Shown here: positions 53,288 through 61,283 of the stretch, in pieces
Layout: each line of letters begins with the position of its first letter
Position numbering within the stretch: position 1 is the stretch's first letter
DNA from: Nocardia mexicana NBRC 108244
GTDB lineage: Bacteria > Actinomycetota > Actinomycetes > Mycobacteriales > Mycobacteriaceae
Direction of reading: 5' to 3'
Assembly (NCBI RefSeq): GCF_001613165.1
Contig: NZ_BDBV01000022.1
Span: 186,001-250,000 of the forward strand
Length of the DNA: 64,000 nt
The notes under the pieces: model-generated
What the model was told of the DNA's origin: nothing
The model's input: the letters and a program-made list of their open reading frames with translations, nothing else
The model's database searches: none
Position numbers and translations under genes: made by a program

Positions 53288-53330
53288 CAGTCGGGCTGAC
53301 AGGATTTGAACTGCGACCCCTTGACCCCAG
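53288..53330 (-). other. tRNA-Pro 3'-end fragment (probable attachment-site scar)
   Basis: Read on the minus strand, 43 bases correspond to the anticodon-to-acceptor part of a tRNA-Pro(GGG). There is GGGTCAAG for the 3' side of the anticodon arm, a T-loop TTCAAAT and the acceptor side CAGCCCGAC. One G of the T-stem is missing and nothing tRNA-like lies on the 5' side. tRNA 3' ends are the usual targets of tyrosine integrases. The rest of the gene-free stretch 53116-53558 shows a short VRSRSGPAP-like integrase tail at about 53424-53450 and otherwise nothing I can name. Confidence 0.7.
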
Positions 53331-53558
53331 ATCGGATGGAGGTCGAAATCGCAGGTCAAACGCTTTGCACGGAAGTTCATCCGGAGTCCTGATGTGCTGG
53401 TCAAGGGACAACGCTCGTAGCGTGCGGTCCCGTTCTGGTCCCGCCCCGAGGCGCCAGCGAGCTTCAGTTCAGAGCAGGTGCGCAGCGTTCCGCACGATCA
53501 CTTCGGTTGTCAAGCTGGCGACGGCCCGGCCGCCGAGTCCTAGTCAACCCTCCAGGGT

Positions 53559-54941
53559 TCAATTGCCAGCCACGTAGTTGTCCGCGAAGGCCAGTACGCG
53601 CGGGGCAAGAGTCATGTAGGGAGGAATCCACAGCCGACGTGTAAATCCTGGGCCATTCTGCAACGCGTATAAACCCTGTCTGCCGTTGAAACGACCGATC
53701 AGCTCCTTCACCGTGGCGGCATCAGTGGCCGTGTTCGGGTACAGGATTGCGTCGAGCTTCTCTTGCAGCTCAACCATCTGCGGCTGGATGGCGTTCACCA
53801 TGTCCAGCACGCTGGGATCGGCGGTCATCTGTTCCAACTCGCTGCGCTTCAACCATGGCTTCTTCCGAGCCTCTCTCGTGAAGTGAAGCATGTAATCCCG
53901 GTCCATGCACACGTTCACCGCTGGTTCCCCGTGCAGGCGTGCCGCGAAGTTGTACTTGAATGCATTGATGTCGCCGTGCAGCAGCGCATCGCGCATCTCT
54001 AGCAACCAGCGATAATCGAACGACGTGCTCAGCAAGCCATCGAACAGGTCCAGCACTGCCTGCTCCTCAGTGGTCTTGCGACCGAAGAGGTCACGTACGG
54101 CGCGGATCGACTGATCCTTGTGGCTGTGTAATGCACTGGTGAACGAGATCAGCGCCGAACGTAACCTCCGCCGTCGCTCGTCGATGGCGTCCTCATCGAC
54201 CAACGAGATTCGCCTATCTCGTAAATCGGTGATCACCTCGATCAGCACATCGCAGAATCTGTCGCTTTCATCTGAGACATGCCGCAGCAACTCACTATCC
54301 AACATCCGCCGAAGCCGGTCGTACGCATCGCGGTAACACTTATCCTCGTTTTCGGTGAACGAGCACACTTTCGTGAAGATGATTGCCGCATCCACGTCGG
54401 GATCTCGGTAGCCCAGGATCGCACCATACGGGTCAGCGGCGGCGGCTGCGTCGGCAGCGGAGTCCTGATCCATCTGCTGCTGAGCAGCCTCTTGAGCTGC
54501 ACTGATGCCAGTGACAGCGGAAGCGATCCGCTCCTGAATCTCAGCACTCGTGGGCAGCCCCTCTGACAGCCAACGGCGACCATCACGCACGATGCCACCC
54601 AGAGCATCCTGTAGGGAGTTCTGTGCAGCGACGCGTGTCATGCGGTCCCTGGCATCAGGGGTGTTGGCATGATCCATCAACACGGCGGTCATCACCTGGG
54701 CCAATGCACGAAGGGTCTCGACAATGATGACCATCGCCGGATTGCTCGGCAGCGGTGCGACGTCCGGCGACATCCTGCTCTTCCACACCTCGATTGCATT
54801 ACCGCAGAAGTCCTCCGGCTGGTCACCCGCAAGTCCGTCCAGGCTGGCGACAAACTCTTTCAGATAGCCGACCCATTCCTGTACTTTCGCCGCGTCTTCC
54901 TTTGCCTCTTCCACCTGCTCGCCTTCCTCGGACACCGTCAC
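53559..54941 (-). CDS. Hypothetical protein, mostly helical, with an RX4H motif
   Basis: 460 aa if GTG 54941 (GGGGGAG upstream) is the start; TTG 54998 or GTG 55004 would add about 20 residues. The N-terminal third is acidic and coiled-coil-like (GEQVEEAKEDAAKVQEW), the middle has an alanine-rich linker, and near residue 320 WLLEMRDALLHGDINAF has an R-x4-H motif in a helix. No family recognised. It is divergent from an integrase relic and lies next to the tRNA scar, so it may be cargo of the element. Confidence 0.65.
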   Translation of the reverse strand: MTVSEEGEQVEEAKEDAAKVQEWVGYLKEFVASLDGLAGDQPEDFCGNAIEVWKSRMSPDVAPLPSNPAMVIIVETLRALAQVMTAVLMDHANTPDARDRMTRVAAQNSLQDALGGIVRDGRRWLSEGLPTSAEIQERIASAVTGISAAQEAAQQQMDQDSAADAAAAADPYGAILGYRDPDVDAAIIFTKVCSFTENEDKCYRDAYDRLRRMLDSELLRHVSDESDRFCDVLIEVITDLRDRRISLVDEDAIDERRRRLRSALISFTSALHSHKDQSIRAVRDLFGRKTTEEQAVLDLFDGLLSTSFDYRWLLEMRDALLHGDINAFKYNFAARLHGEPAVNVCMDRDYMLHFTREARKKPWLKRSELEQMTADPSVLDMVNAIQPQMVELQEKLDAILYPNTATDAATVKELIGRFNGRQGLYALQNGPGFTRRLWIPPYMTLAPRVLAFADNYVAGN

Positions 54942-54989
54942 GTGTTGCGTGGCTCCCCCGTGTGGGCAGCAGAACAGCTTCGCACGGAG

Positions 54990-55360
54990 GTCTGACAACC
55001 GCACTGCAATTTGGGGCGATCTTCGCTGCCCGCACCTCGGCGCGGATCGGTGAGGTGTCCAGGTGCCGGGTGCGCGATATCGATCCGGAGACGTGGACGT
55101 GGATGGTGTGGCGGCAGACCACTCCGTCGCCGGCGGGCTAGATGGCAAGGGCACCAACGGAAATCGTGCTCGGGTGGTTCCGCTGATCGAGGAAGTTCTC
55201 CGGGTCCCGCTGCATGTCCTCCAGAAGATCGCTGGACACGCGGACAGCCGCACGACCGAGATGTACCTACACCCGGATCTCCGGGAGGTCACCGGTGCGG
55301 GCGACAAACTCTCGAAGCACCTGCGGTCCCATTCTGGTCTCGCTCTCCGGGTCGTTTGAA
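54990..55360 (+). pseudogene. Tyrosine integrase relic (catalytic domain)
   Basis: The first frame gives ARTSARIGEVSRCRVRDID then WMVWRQTTPSP to a stop at 55141, matching the ARxSEx catalytic-Arg region. After a frameshift the next frame gives GNRARVVPLIEEVLRV then LQKIAGHADSRTTEMYLHPD, which holds the His box and the nucleophilic Tyr, and SKHLRSHSG at the end. A deletion of roughly 60-80 residues lies between the two, and the N-terminal part is absent. It cannot be active. Confidence 0.8.
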
Positions 55361-55365
55361 ATGCG

Positions 55366-55398
55366 AACCCTCTCCGACCCAGTTCAGAGAGGGTTTTT
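55366..55398 (+). terminator. Rho-independent terminator after the integrase relic
   Basis: 9-bp stem, arms 55366-55374 and 55387-55395, followed by T residues. It ends about 26 bases before the second HTH gene, matching the hairpin position before copy 1. Confidence 0.82.
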
Positions 55399-55423
55399 CG
55401 CGGTCGGGGTAACCGGACGGTAC

Positions 55424-55849
55424 TTGAAACAGTGGGAACCGGATTGGCTGGGCAAGGTGATCCAGAAGATCGAGGCTGCTCCGCTTCGCAGGCATGGGAA
55501 GACAGATAGCAGTACCGTGCAACCGCGGCGGTTGGATCGTCGGCTGTCACCCGCCACGATCACCGAGTTGGTTGATGCCTACCGCGACGGTACTTCGACC
55601 AACCAGCTGTGCGACGAGTACGGGCTGTCCAAAGGCGGCTTGCTGAAGATCTTCCAGGAGCACGGCGTACAGATGCGGTACCAGCCGATGACGGAGGAGG
55701 AGATTGACTGGGCAGTACGGCTTTACGGCGAAGGGCAATCGCTCAATGCTGTCGCGCGACAGCTCGACAAGAGTAAAGGAAGTGTGTGGAGGGCGCTGCG
55801 GGGACGAAAGGTGGAGATGCGGCCATCAACTCGGCCGACCTACCAATGA
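55424..55849 (+). CDS. Two-HTH DNA-binding protein, copy 2
   Basis: 141 aa from TTG 55424, paralogue of the gene at 50707. HTHs are GTSTNQLCDEYGLSKGGLLKIF and GQSLNAVARQLDKSKGSVWRAL. The two copies are direct repeats about 4.7 kb apart, so recombination between them could delete the island core. The upstream bases CGGACGGTAxTTGAAACAG are the same in both. Its 3' end overlaps the convergent small membrane protein gene by 10 bases. Confidence 0.75.
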   Translation: MKQWEPDWLGKVIQKIEAAPLRRHGKTDSSTVQPRRLDRRLSPATITELVDAYRDGTSTNQLCDEYGLSKGGLLKIFQEHGVQMRYQPMTEEEIDWAVRLYGEGQSLNAVARQLDKSKGSVWRALRGRKVEMRPSTRPTYQ

Positions 55850-56196
55850 AGCCATTGTGCAAGTATAGCTACTGCGCCCGCGACCAGGAGACCTGCAATA
55901 ACTTCTTTCGTGAACCGACGGGCAAAATTGGCAAGCTTCTGTAAAATATTCGGCCTCTTTCCCATAGACCGGACATGCAGCACATCGGGTCGGTTCATTA
56001 ATTGAAGGTCCGGAATGATCTTTTGAATTGTTTCACCATCCGCTCCATCTACAACCATATTCTTGGACATGCTGCCATTGTTTTCGACCGATTCTGCATA
56101 CATTCCGCCGCTGTTAATTGTTATATTTTCCTCCACGCGGCTACCGCCGCGTAGATGGCCAACGCTAATGCCCGCCGATTGTTTCCTATCTTTCAT
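55840..56196 (-). CDS. Small protein with a C-terminal membrane segment
   Basis: 118 aa. The first half is polar with glycine/asparagine-rich strand-like repeats (ENITINSGGMYAESVENNGSM). The end is a single hydrophobic helix (EVIAGLLVAGAVAILAQWLHW) preceded by basic residues (FARRFTKE), so it is a tail-anchored protein. Codon use is AT-rich compared with the chromosome. No family recognised. The 250 bases upstream (56197-56446) are AT-rich and hold its promoter but no gene. Confidence 0.65.
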   Translation of the reverse strand: MKDRKQSAGISVGHLRGGSRVEENITINSGGMYAESVENNGSMSKNMVVDGADGETIQKIIPDLQLMNRPDVLHVRSMGKRPNILQKLANFARRFTKEVIAGLLVAGAVAILAQWLHW

Positions 56197-56446
56197 GAAA
56201 TACCTCTCTGGCCAGGCGGAAGTTTCCTATATCACTGCGCTCCGGTCGGTAACTAATATTACTGCTGATTACTAAATAATAGTGCGATGCGAATATGTCA
56301 ATCGTAGATTGACACTATCTCTCACGATTGTGTACTTGCCAAGTTCGTACGGATTCACCGGCCAGCCCTCGTGATGATGCCAATCGTCTTATCAGAAGGC
56401 CGGGGCACCGCGAACTGAGCCGGGCCGTAGCCGTGAGCTTCCCTCG

Positions 56447-57157
56447 TCATGGCCGTGGGAACCCGGCAATGTCAGTCTCGTATGTCCGACTCAAGCCCAA
56501 ACGATCGAGCCATTCGTTTGCGAATGTCTTGCTTGTGTCACATGCCCATCCGGCGCAGCCAGCTCCTAGCGCCTTGTTCGGAAACCAAGGGGTGCCGAGA
56601 GGCTGCTGGTTTTCCATGAAGCCCTGCGCGGTCTTGAGTGTCCGTAAGAACTTGTCCCCATTATCGAGATTGTCCCACTGCGGTTTGGGGTGGATCAGCA
56701 GGTTGCGCAACTTCACCATAGTGTTCGTCGTCTGGAACGGCCATGCTCCCTCGTCGAGCCGAGGCTTGCTGGCGAAATCTAACGCGAGCTGAAACTTTTC
56801 GAGCGTACGCAGTTGATACTCCGCCACCTGCCACGCCCCCTGCATCTTTGCTACCGCAGACGCCGATAGGACGCTGATCCTTGATGCGCCATGGCCATCG
56901 TCGTAGGCATCCTGGAACGTCTCATTCACGAGCGCTTCGAGGAACAGCACCGACGAGGTGACCGCAGAGATCGCGAGCACACGATGCTCTATGTCCGCGA
57001 CGTCCGACTGGAGAAGTGTCTGTTCCCGCTCACGACACAGGCGGGCGCTGTGCAGAGCTGACCACAGATGGAGGGAGGCGTAGTAGTGGCGAACCTTGAC
57101 GCTTACGTTCAACTCGGCTGCTACTTTGAGCGAGGCCGAAACCTCATGATCGGTCAT
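56447..57157 (-). CDS. Hypothetical protein with HEPN-like RX4H motif
   Basis: 236 aa from ATG 57157. Mostly helical: ISAVTSSVLFLEALVNETFQDA, then near residue 145 TMVKLRNLLIHPKPQWDN, where R-N-x3-H fits the RX4H motif of HEPN RNases, in the typical place after long helices. The GTG at 57184 is an alternative start. It lies 66 bases after the gene that ends at 57224 on the same strand and is probably co-transcribed. A two-gene defence module is possible; no family name can be given. Confidence 0.7.
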   Translation of the reverse strand: MTDHEVSASLKVAAELNVSVKVRHYYASLHLWSALHSARLCREREQTLLQSDVADIEHRVLAISAVTSSVLFLEALVNETFQDAYDDGHGASRISVLSASAVAKMQGAWQVAEYQLRTLEKFQLALDFASKPRLDEGAWPFQTTNTMVKLRNLLIHPKPQWDNLDNGDKFLRTLKTAQGFMENQQPLGTPWFPNKALGAGCAGWACDTSKTFANEWLDRLGLSRTYETDIAGFPRP

Positions 57158-57223
57158 GGTGCCCCATCTCAATTGACACCTCACGCAAGCGGGGCCTCCG
57201 GCTCGACGCAGGAGCGTGAGTTC

Positions 57224-58519
57224 TCACGGCTCCACCAAATCCAGTAGATCCTGGTACCTACGAGCCACATGCTCGTTTCGCAACGCTTCCTCCACCTCGT
57301 TGTCATTCGCCAGTGCAGCGAGCGGCTCACGTGCAATGTCGACGTCACGTTCGATGAGAGCCATGGCCAACGGTGCACCACTGTTGCTGTAGAATACTCG
57401 GCGGTGAATGCCCGCACCATACCCTCCAGGCTCACCTATATAGCACAACACAAGCCATTTCAGGGTGCGTATTAGCTCATCGGGCGGAATGCTGTGCAAG
57501 CCGCCGCACTCAATCAAATCTCGTAGCAGTGCGCCATGTCTGGCGTTGCTTCGGAAGTCATATCCAGTAGTCTCCAATAGTTGATTATACGACGCGAAGA
57601 ACGACGAACGTTGAGCACGTCGAAGATATGGTAAAACGCCTGCGGCATCTGCGACACGGACGTGGGTCTTTGTCAGAGGTTCTCTGCCAACCCTTTCCTG
57701 AAATTTCGTCGCAAGGCCAACGCGTACGCTGTCCCTCGTCGTCTCAGCTAGGGCGGACAAGACAGAATAGGAATTTTGCCGCACTATCTCTGGATTTTTC
57801 TCATCAAGAGCGTAACTTGTTAGAAACTCAAGTATCTCTATCTGACGTGTGTCCGGAGCATGGCTGTAGTCTTCGACTAATCGAGCATCCGCTGTCGCTG
57901 GCACTGAAGCTTGAATCAGATCCTTGACTTCTATGACCTTGAGTAATGTAACGGGATCCTTTGACAGGACCGCTTCGATGCATGTTTTGAAGATGTAGAT
58001 GCAATCTTCAATGCCAGCCTCGTACTCTGAGTCTTCATGCTCAAGGTCTCGCCGGATATCATAGGTACGCGTCAATCGGCGCCATTCGGCTCGGGAGAGA
58101 AGTCCCATCCTATACGATAAATCTATGATCTTTGCCGTTGAATAGCTCTCGATGTCGTCCGAACTTTTTACCGGAGGGAGCTTATGGGCTGCGGCTGCTT
58201 CACCAGCAATGTCGAGACCAGCGATAGTGATCTTTTCCCTGAGATCAGCGATAGCGGCGTTCAATAGACGCTGACATGCGCTGCTCGGATCCACCGGCAA
58301 CAGTCGTCGAACTCGGTCGATCAACCCCTTTGCCTGCCATTGGGGGAGGATTTGCTGCATAAGCTGCGGGACGTCGCTCGCTGCTATTATTTCGACGTCT
58401 GGGTGCGCTAATACTATTTCGCCGTCCACAATGCCCTCCGTAAGGCGATACACCCTGCGCTTGTGCTCTGCCCTGGATGTCGGGGACTGGCTAGGGGACG
58501 TTACGTGACATGAGCGCAC
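57224..58519 (-). CDS. Large hypothetical protein with HEPN-like RX4H motif
   Basis: About 431 aa. The start is uncertain: GTG 58519 is listed, GTG 58453 just before YRLTEGIVDGEIVLAHPDVE is an alternative. Near residue 165, RTYDIRRDLEHEDSEYEAG followed by EDCIYIFKTCIEAVL puts an R-x4-H motif on a helix next to an acidic stretch, as in some abortive-infection proteins. The rest is helical, with repeat-like blocks up to DLLDLVEP at the end. Codon use is AT-richer than the host. Probably one operon with the downstream 236-aa protein. Confidence 0.68.
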   Translation of the reverse strand: MRSCHVTSPSQSPTSRAEHKRRVYRLTEGIVDGEIVLAHPDVEIIAASDVPQLMQQILPQWQAKGLIDRVRRLLPVDPSSACQRLLNAAIADLREKITIAGLDIAGEAAAAHKLPPVKSSDDIESYSTAKIIDLSYRMGLLSRAEWRRLTRTYDIRRDLEHEDSEYEAGIEDCIYIFKTCIEAVLSKDPVTLLKVIEVKDLIQASVPATADARLVEDYSHAPDTRQIEILEFLTSYALDEKNPEIVRQNSYSVLSALAETTRDSVRVGLATKFQERVGREPLTKTHVRVADAAGVLPYLRRAQRSSFFASYNQLLETTGYDFRSNARHGALLRDLIECGGLHSIPPDELIRTLKWLVLCYIGEPGGYGAGIHRRVFYSNSGAPLAMALIERDVDIAREPLAALANDNEVEEALRNEHVARRYQDLLDLVEP

Positions 58520-58568
58520 AGTCAGCGTCAAGCGACTGGCGGCCTACTGCCTGGAGATCATTAGGAAC

Positions 58569-58949
58569 TTACAGAGCGGCAGCCACGTCCCGCTCCACCG
58601 CCTCGAAGACCCCGATGTCGGTCTTCTGCTGCCACTCCGGCAGTTGTTCCCACGGTGCCACGTAGCTGGGCTTCGGTTCCGGGATGTGCGCGTAGATCTG
58701 TCCGATCCAGCAGATGGCGACGAATCGGCCTTTCGTCTCCGGATCGAGGCGCGTCGCGGCACCGTTGGTGAGACGGATGAACTCGGCAACCTGCTGGTAC
58801 ACCGCCGCCGCGCTGGCTCGCTCCCAGTCCGGCGTGTCCTCCCACGGCGTGATGTAGCTGTCCTTCGGCGTACCGGGATAGTGCGTGGTCACACCGGCAA
58901 TCCAGGCTTCACGAAAGACTTTGCCGCCATGGTTGGTATCGGTGCTCAC
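58569..58949 (-). CDS. Hypothetical protein with two internal repeats
   Basis: About 126 aa from GTG 58949 (AGGAG four bases upstream) or 130 aa from ATG 58961, which overlaps the regulator stop by one base. It contains two similar blocks: PKDSYITPWEDTPDWERAS and PKPSYVAPWEQLPEWQQKT, each followed by a helix (AVYQQVAEFI, GVFEAVERDV). Probably an internal duplication. No function known. It is co-transcribed with the upstream XRE/TPR regulator. Confidence 0.72.
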   Translation of the reverse strand: MSTDTNHGGKVFREAWIAGVTTHYPGTPKDSYITPWEDTPDWERASAAAVYQQVAEFIRLTNGAATRLDPETKGRFVAICWIGQIYAHIPEPKPSYVAPWEQLPEWQQKTDIGVFEAVERDVAAAL

Positions 58950-58960
58950 TGTGCTCCTCA

Positions 58961-60418
58961 TCAGTAGGTGGGTGCGGTTGCCAGCGTAGAGATCTGGTGT
59001 TCGAGGTGGGCTACGTGCCGATCGCCCTGCAGCCCGGCCAGTCGTTGCCGCAGTTGATCAAGCCTGCGCCCGAGATAGCCGGATCGGGTGCGCCGCGCAA
59101 TATCGACGGCGGTTCCGCCGTACCACACTGCCTGGACTGGATCGCTGCGCAGTGCCCCGGCCGCGGCGAGGTCGACCAGCACGCTGGCGCGGCGGCGGGT
59201 GGATAGTGGCCGATCCAAAAGCGGCGTCAGTATGGCTTCGGCCGGCTCGGCCTGGCCCAGTTGGATCAGGCAGCTCGCCTGTTCTTCGTCGATGCGTTCA
59301 CCGCCGAACCGCAGCCACCCCACCAAGGGAGTGTCCGCGAGATCCAGCACTCCGCGCGCAGCATCGAACGACCGCTTACAGCCATCGCTGTCACCGAGGC
59401 CCGCCAGGACTTGTGCCCGGACGCTCTCTGCCCAATACCGGGTAGGAAGTTGGCTGTCCCCACCCTGGGCTATGCCGACGGCCTGTTCCACGAGCGGTAG
59501 GGCGTAGTCGTAGCGGTTATCGAAAATGCCGATGTAGGCGTGACGTGTCAGGGCACAGGCCCACAGGTCGTAGGCCCGTGCTTCGGCCGCGAACGTGCCT
59601 GATAGCGCATAGCAATGGGCGGCCTCGGCCAGCTGGTTGGCATCGAGCAGAATCTCGCCGGACAGTTGGAGGATGTCAGCGATCAGCTCGTGTTGGCGAC
59701 GGCGCAGCTCGGGGAGACGCGAGTGCCGCAGGCCCTCCACCAAGGTGGTGAGCTGCTCACGGGCAGCGCCGAACACGGCGGCCTTGGTTTCGGCCTGACC
59801 GTAGTCCTGCCACAGCAGCTGGTTCACCCGGCCGTACTGCTCAAGCGTGGTTGGATCGGCCTGGCCCGTGGCGGAGGAATAGCGCAGCCGATCCCAGTCG
59901 ATCCCCACCGGGGCCGCGAGGGTGGTTGTGGCAATGCTCAGCAGCCGCAACAACTCTCGCCGGTTCATATCCGTAATCTCCGTGGGGTACGCCCCACCGG
60001 GTATAGCGGGGTGACTGCCACCCACAGTAGTAGATCCGCCGCCAGGGACCGGGGGAGCGCCCACAGTGTTCGCCGCCCCGCTCACGGTTACGTCCGCCAG
60101 TTCAGCGCTGGTCGATCCGTCATTCGCGGCGCCAGCCCGCCGGGAAGATATATGGTGCCGTTGCCGCCAGACTGCTTCGCCCTCGGCGATGATCTGCTCG
60201 AAGCGTGCCCGATCTTCGGCAGTTGCCCGCTGGTCGAGCGTGGTATCCAGGATGGCCTGCGTGGCGGAGCGCGGTTTCACCGCGGAGAGGCCGGTCCGCC
60301 AGTTGGTCACGGTGGTGGATTCGAGTCCCAGCAGGAGGGCGAAGTCGCGCACCGATCGCCGCATCGCTTCTTGCAGCGCGGCTGCCTCAAATCCTGTCCA
60401 TTCCCGCCCTCTGACCAT
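58961..60418 (-). CDS. XRE-like HTH regulator with TPR-type repeats, copy 1
   Basis: 485 aa from ATG 60418. An HTH at about residues 15-50 (EAMRRSVRDFALLLGLESTTVTNWRTGLS) is followed by a linker and then by helical TPR-like repeats (AEAAHCYALSGTFAAEARAYDLWACALTR, LGQAEPAEAILTPLL). This design is typical of actinobacterial regulators that sense a peptide or small ligand. It is a paralogue of the protein at 61284-62693; the first 15 residues are nearly identical. The promoter region has the conserved box at 60440-60486, so autoregulation is likely. Confidence 0.82.
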   Translation of the reverse strand: MVRGREWTGFEAAALQEAMRRSVRDFALLLGLESTTVTNWRTGLSAVKPRSATQAILDTTLDQRATAEDRARFEQIIAEGEAVWRQRHHISSRRAGAANDGSTSAELADVTVSGAANTVGAPPVPGGGSTTVGGSHPAIPGGAYPTEITDMNRRELLRLLSIATTTLAAPVGIDWDRLRYSSATGQADPTTLEQYGRVNQLLWQDYGQAETKAAVFGAAREQLTTLVEGLRHSRLPELRRRQHELIADILQLSGEILLDANQLAEAAHCYALSGTFAAEARAYDLWACALTRHAYIGIFDNRYDYALPLVEQAVGIAQGGDSQLPTRYWAESVRAQVLAGLGDSDGCKRSFDAARGVLDLADTPLVGWLRFGGERIDEEQASCLIQLGQAEPAEAILTPLLDRPLSTRRRASVLVDLAAAGALRSDPVQAVWYGGTAVDIARRTRSGYLGRRLDQLRQRLAGLQGDRHVAHLEHQISTLATAPTY

Positions 60419-60439
60419 CGCCCCACCTACGGTACGCCC

Positions 60440-60486
60440 TGACCAGGTCAAACCCATACGTTAGCCACACAGTACGCCACCACTAG
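60440..60486. promoter_or_regulatory. Conserved promoter box of XRE/TPR copy 1
   Basis: A perfect interrupted palindrome TGACCAGGTCA at 60440-60450, then ATACGTT and CCACCACTAG at 60477-60486. The same elements occur in the same order upstream of the paralogue at 61284. It probably is the operator for one or both regulators. Confidence 0.55.
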
Positions 60487-60559
60487 GCACTCGCGAGGAA
60501 AACTGCCTACCCGCCACCCTGAAGAGGCATTATTCGCTGCATCTACAGGGGGAAATCCC

Positions 60560-60895
60560 ATGCCTCGCAATCTATTTCGCGTCATCCTGCTTGCTAGCGC
60601 CGTGACGGGTTCGGTACTCGTTGGTGCCGGTGAAGGTTCGGCGACGACAACACCGAGCCGGTGTTCAGTAGCGGCACCTGTGCACACCGGTGTGCCCGAG
60701 CACATCAAGGAGTGGTGCGACCGCCAGTACTACGACGAACTCATACCCGGCTGCCAGGCGCGTTTCAAGACGTCGGACAAGCGGCGGCAATGCTACGAGC
60801 TGGTCAATCAGTGGTATGCGGATTGCCTCAGCGGCAAGCACTATCCGTTCCGGTGGGCTGCCGCGCGCCTGCCCGAAGCCGAAGCGGCGGAATAG
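60560..60895 (+). CDS. Small secreted hypothetical protein
   Basis: 111 aa. A signal peptide runs to about residue 27 (RVILLASAVTGSVLVGAGEGSA). The mature part has four cysteines (WCDRQYYDE, PGCQARF, QCYELV, DCLSGK), so two disulfides are likely. No family recognised. It is divergent from the XRE/TPR regulator, with the conserved box between them, so it could be regulated by it. Confidence 0.7.
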   Translation: MPRNLFRVILLASAVTGSVLVGAGEGSATTTPSRCSVAAPVHTGVPEHIKEWCDRQYYDELIPGCQARFKTSDKRRQCYELVNQWYADCLSGKHYPFRWAAARLPEAEAAE

Positions 60896-60904
60896 GATTA
60901 CGTC

Positions 60905-61201
60905 ATGCCAATTACCTGGGAGTTGGGCGAACCGATCGCTGTGCGGACGCTGCATCGCGGGGAGGAAGCTGTAACGGTGGAGATTGGTCGGCCTCGGCCG
61001 TACATGGAGAGTGAAGACTTCTTCTGCCCGTTCCGGATCAAGGGCACCGAGCTACTGGACGAGGGCTACACCGTCGGCGTCGACAGCGTCCAGGCCCTCA
61101 CCCTGACACTGGCTCGCATCGGTGATGTTCTGGCCGCCAGCGGCGATGGCTACACCTACCTCGGTGGGGAGGATCTGGGGTTCCCGCGGAGTTCAGGCTA
61201 G
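60905..61201 (+). CDS. Small hypothetical protein (DUF6968-like)
   Basis: 98 aa, mixed alpha/beta, with GEEAVTVEIGRPRPY, a FFCPFRIKG segment and a helix SVQALTLTLARIGDVLAA, ending in a glycine-rich tail. The pattern resembles the DUF6968 type, which I recall only approximately. It starts 9 bases after the secreted protein stop, so both are in one operon. Confidence 0.6.
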   Translation: MPITWELGEPIAVRTLHRGEEAVTVEIGRPRPYMESEDFFCPFRIKGTELLDEGYTVGVDSVQALTLTLARIGDVLAASGDGYTYLGGEDLGFPRSSG

Positions 61202-61218
61202 GCAGTTCAGCACCGATG

Positions 61219-61253
61219 AGAGCCCGTCAATCATCAGGCTGGCGGGCTCTTTC
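61219..61253 (+). terminator. Hairpin terminator
   Basis: 8-bp stem, arms 61219-61226 and 61243-61250, followed by TTCGTT. It lies 17 bases after the stop of the small protein gene. Confidence 0.75.
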
Positions 61254-61283
61254 GTTGGGCAGCAATATATTTGAACGCGCACC

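Noticed and set aside
53281..53340. Intact tRNA gene
   Set aside because: Only the 3' half is present and one T-stem base is missing; no D-arm or 5' acceptor strand can be found next to it.
54669..54995. Plus-strand frame leading into the integrase relic
   Set aside because: It is antisense to the 460-aa protein and shows no integrase N-terminal features, so I did not extend the relic upstream of about 54990.
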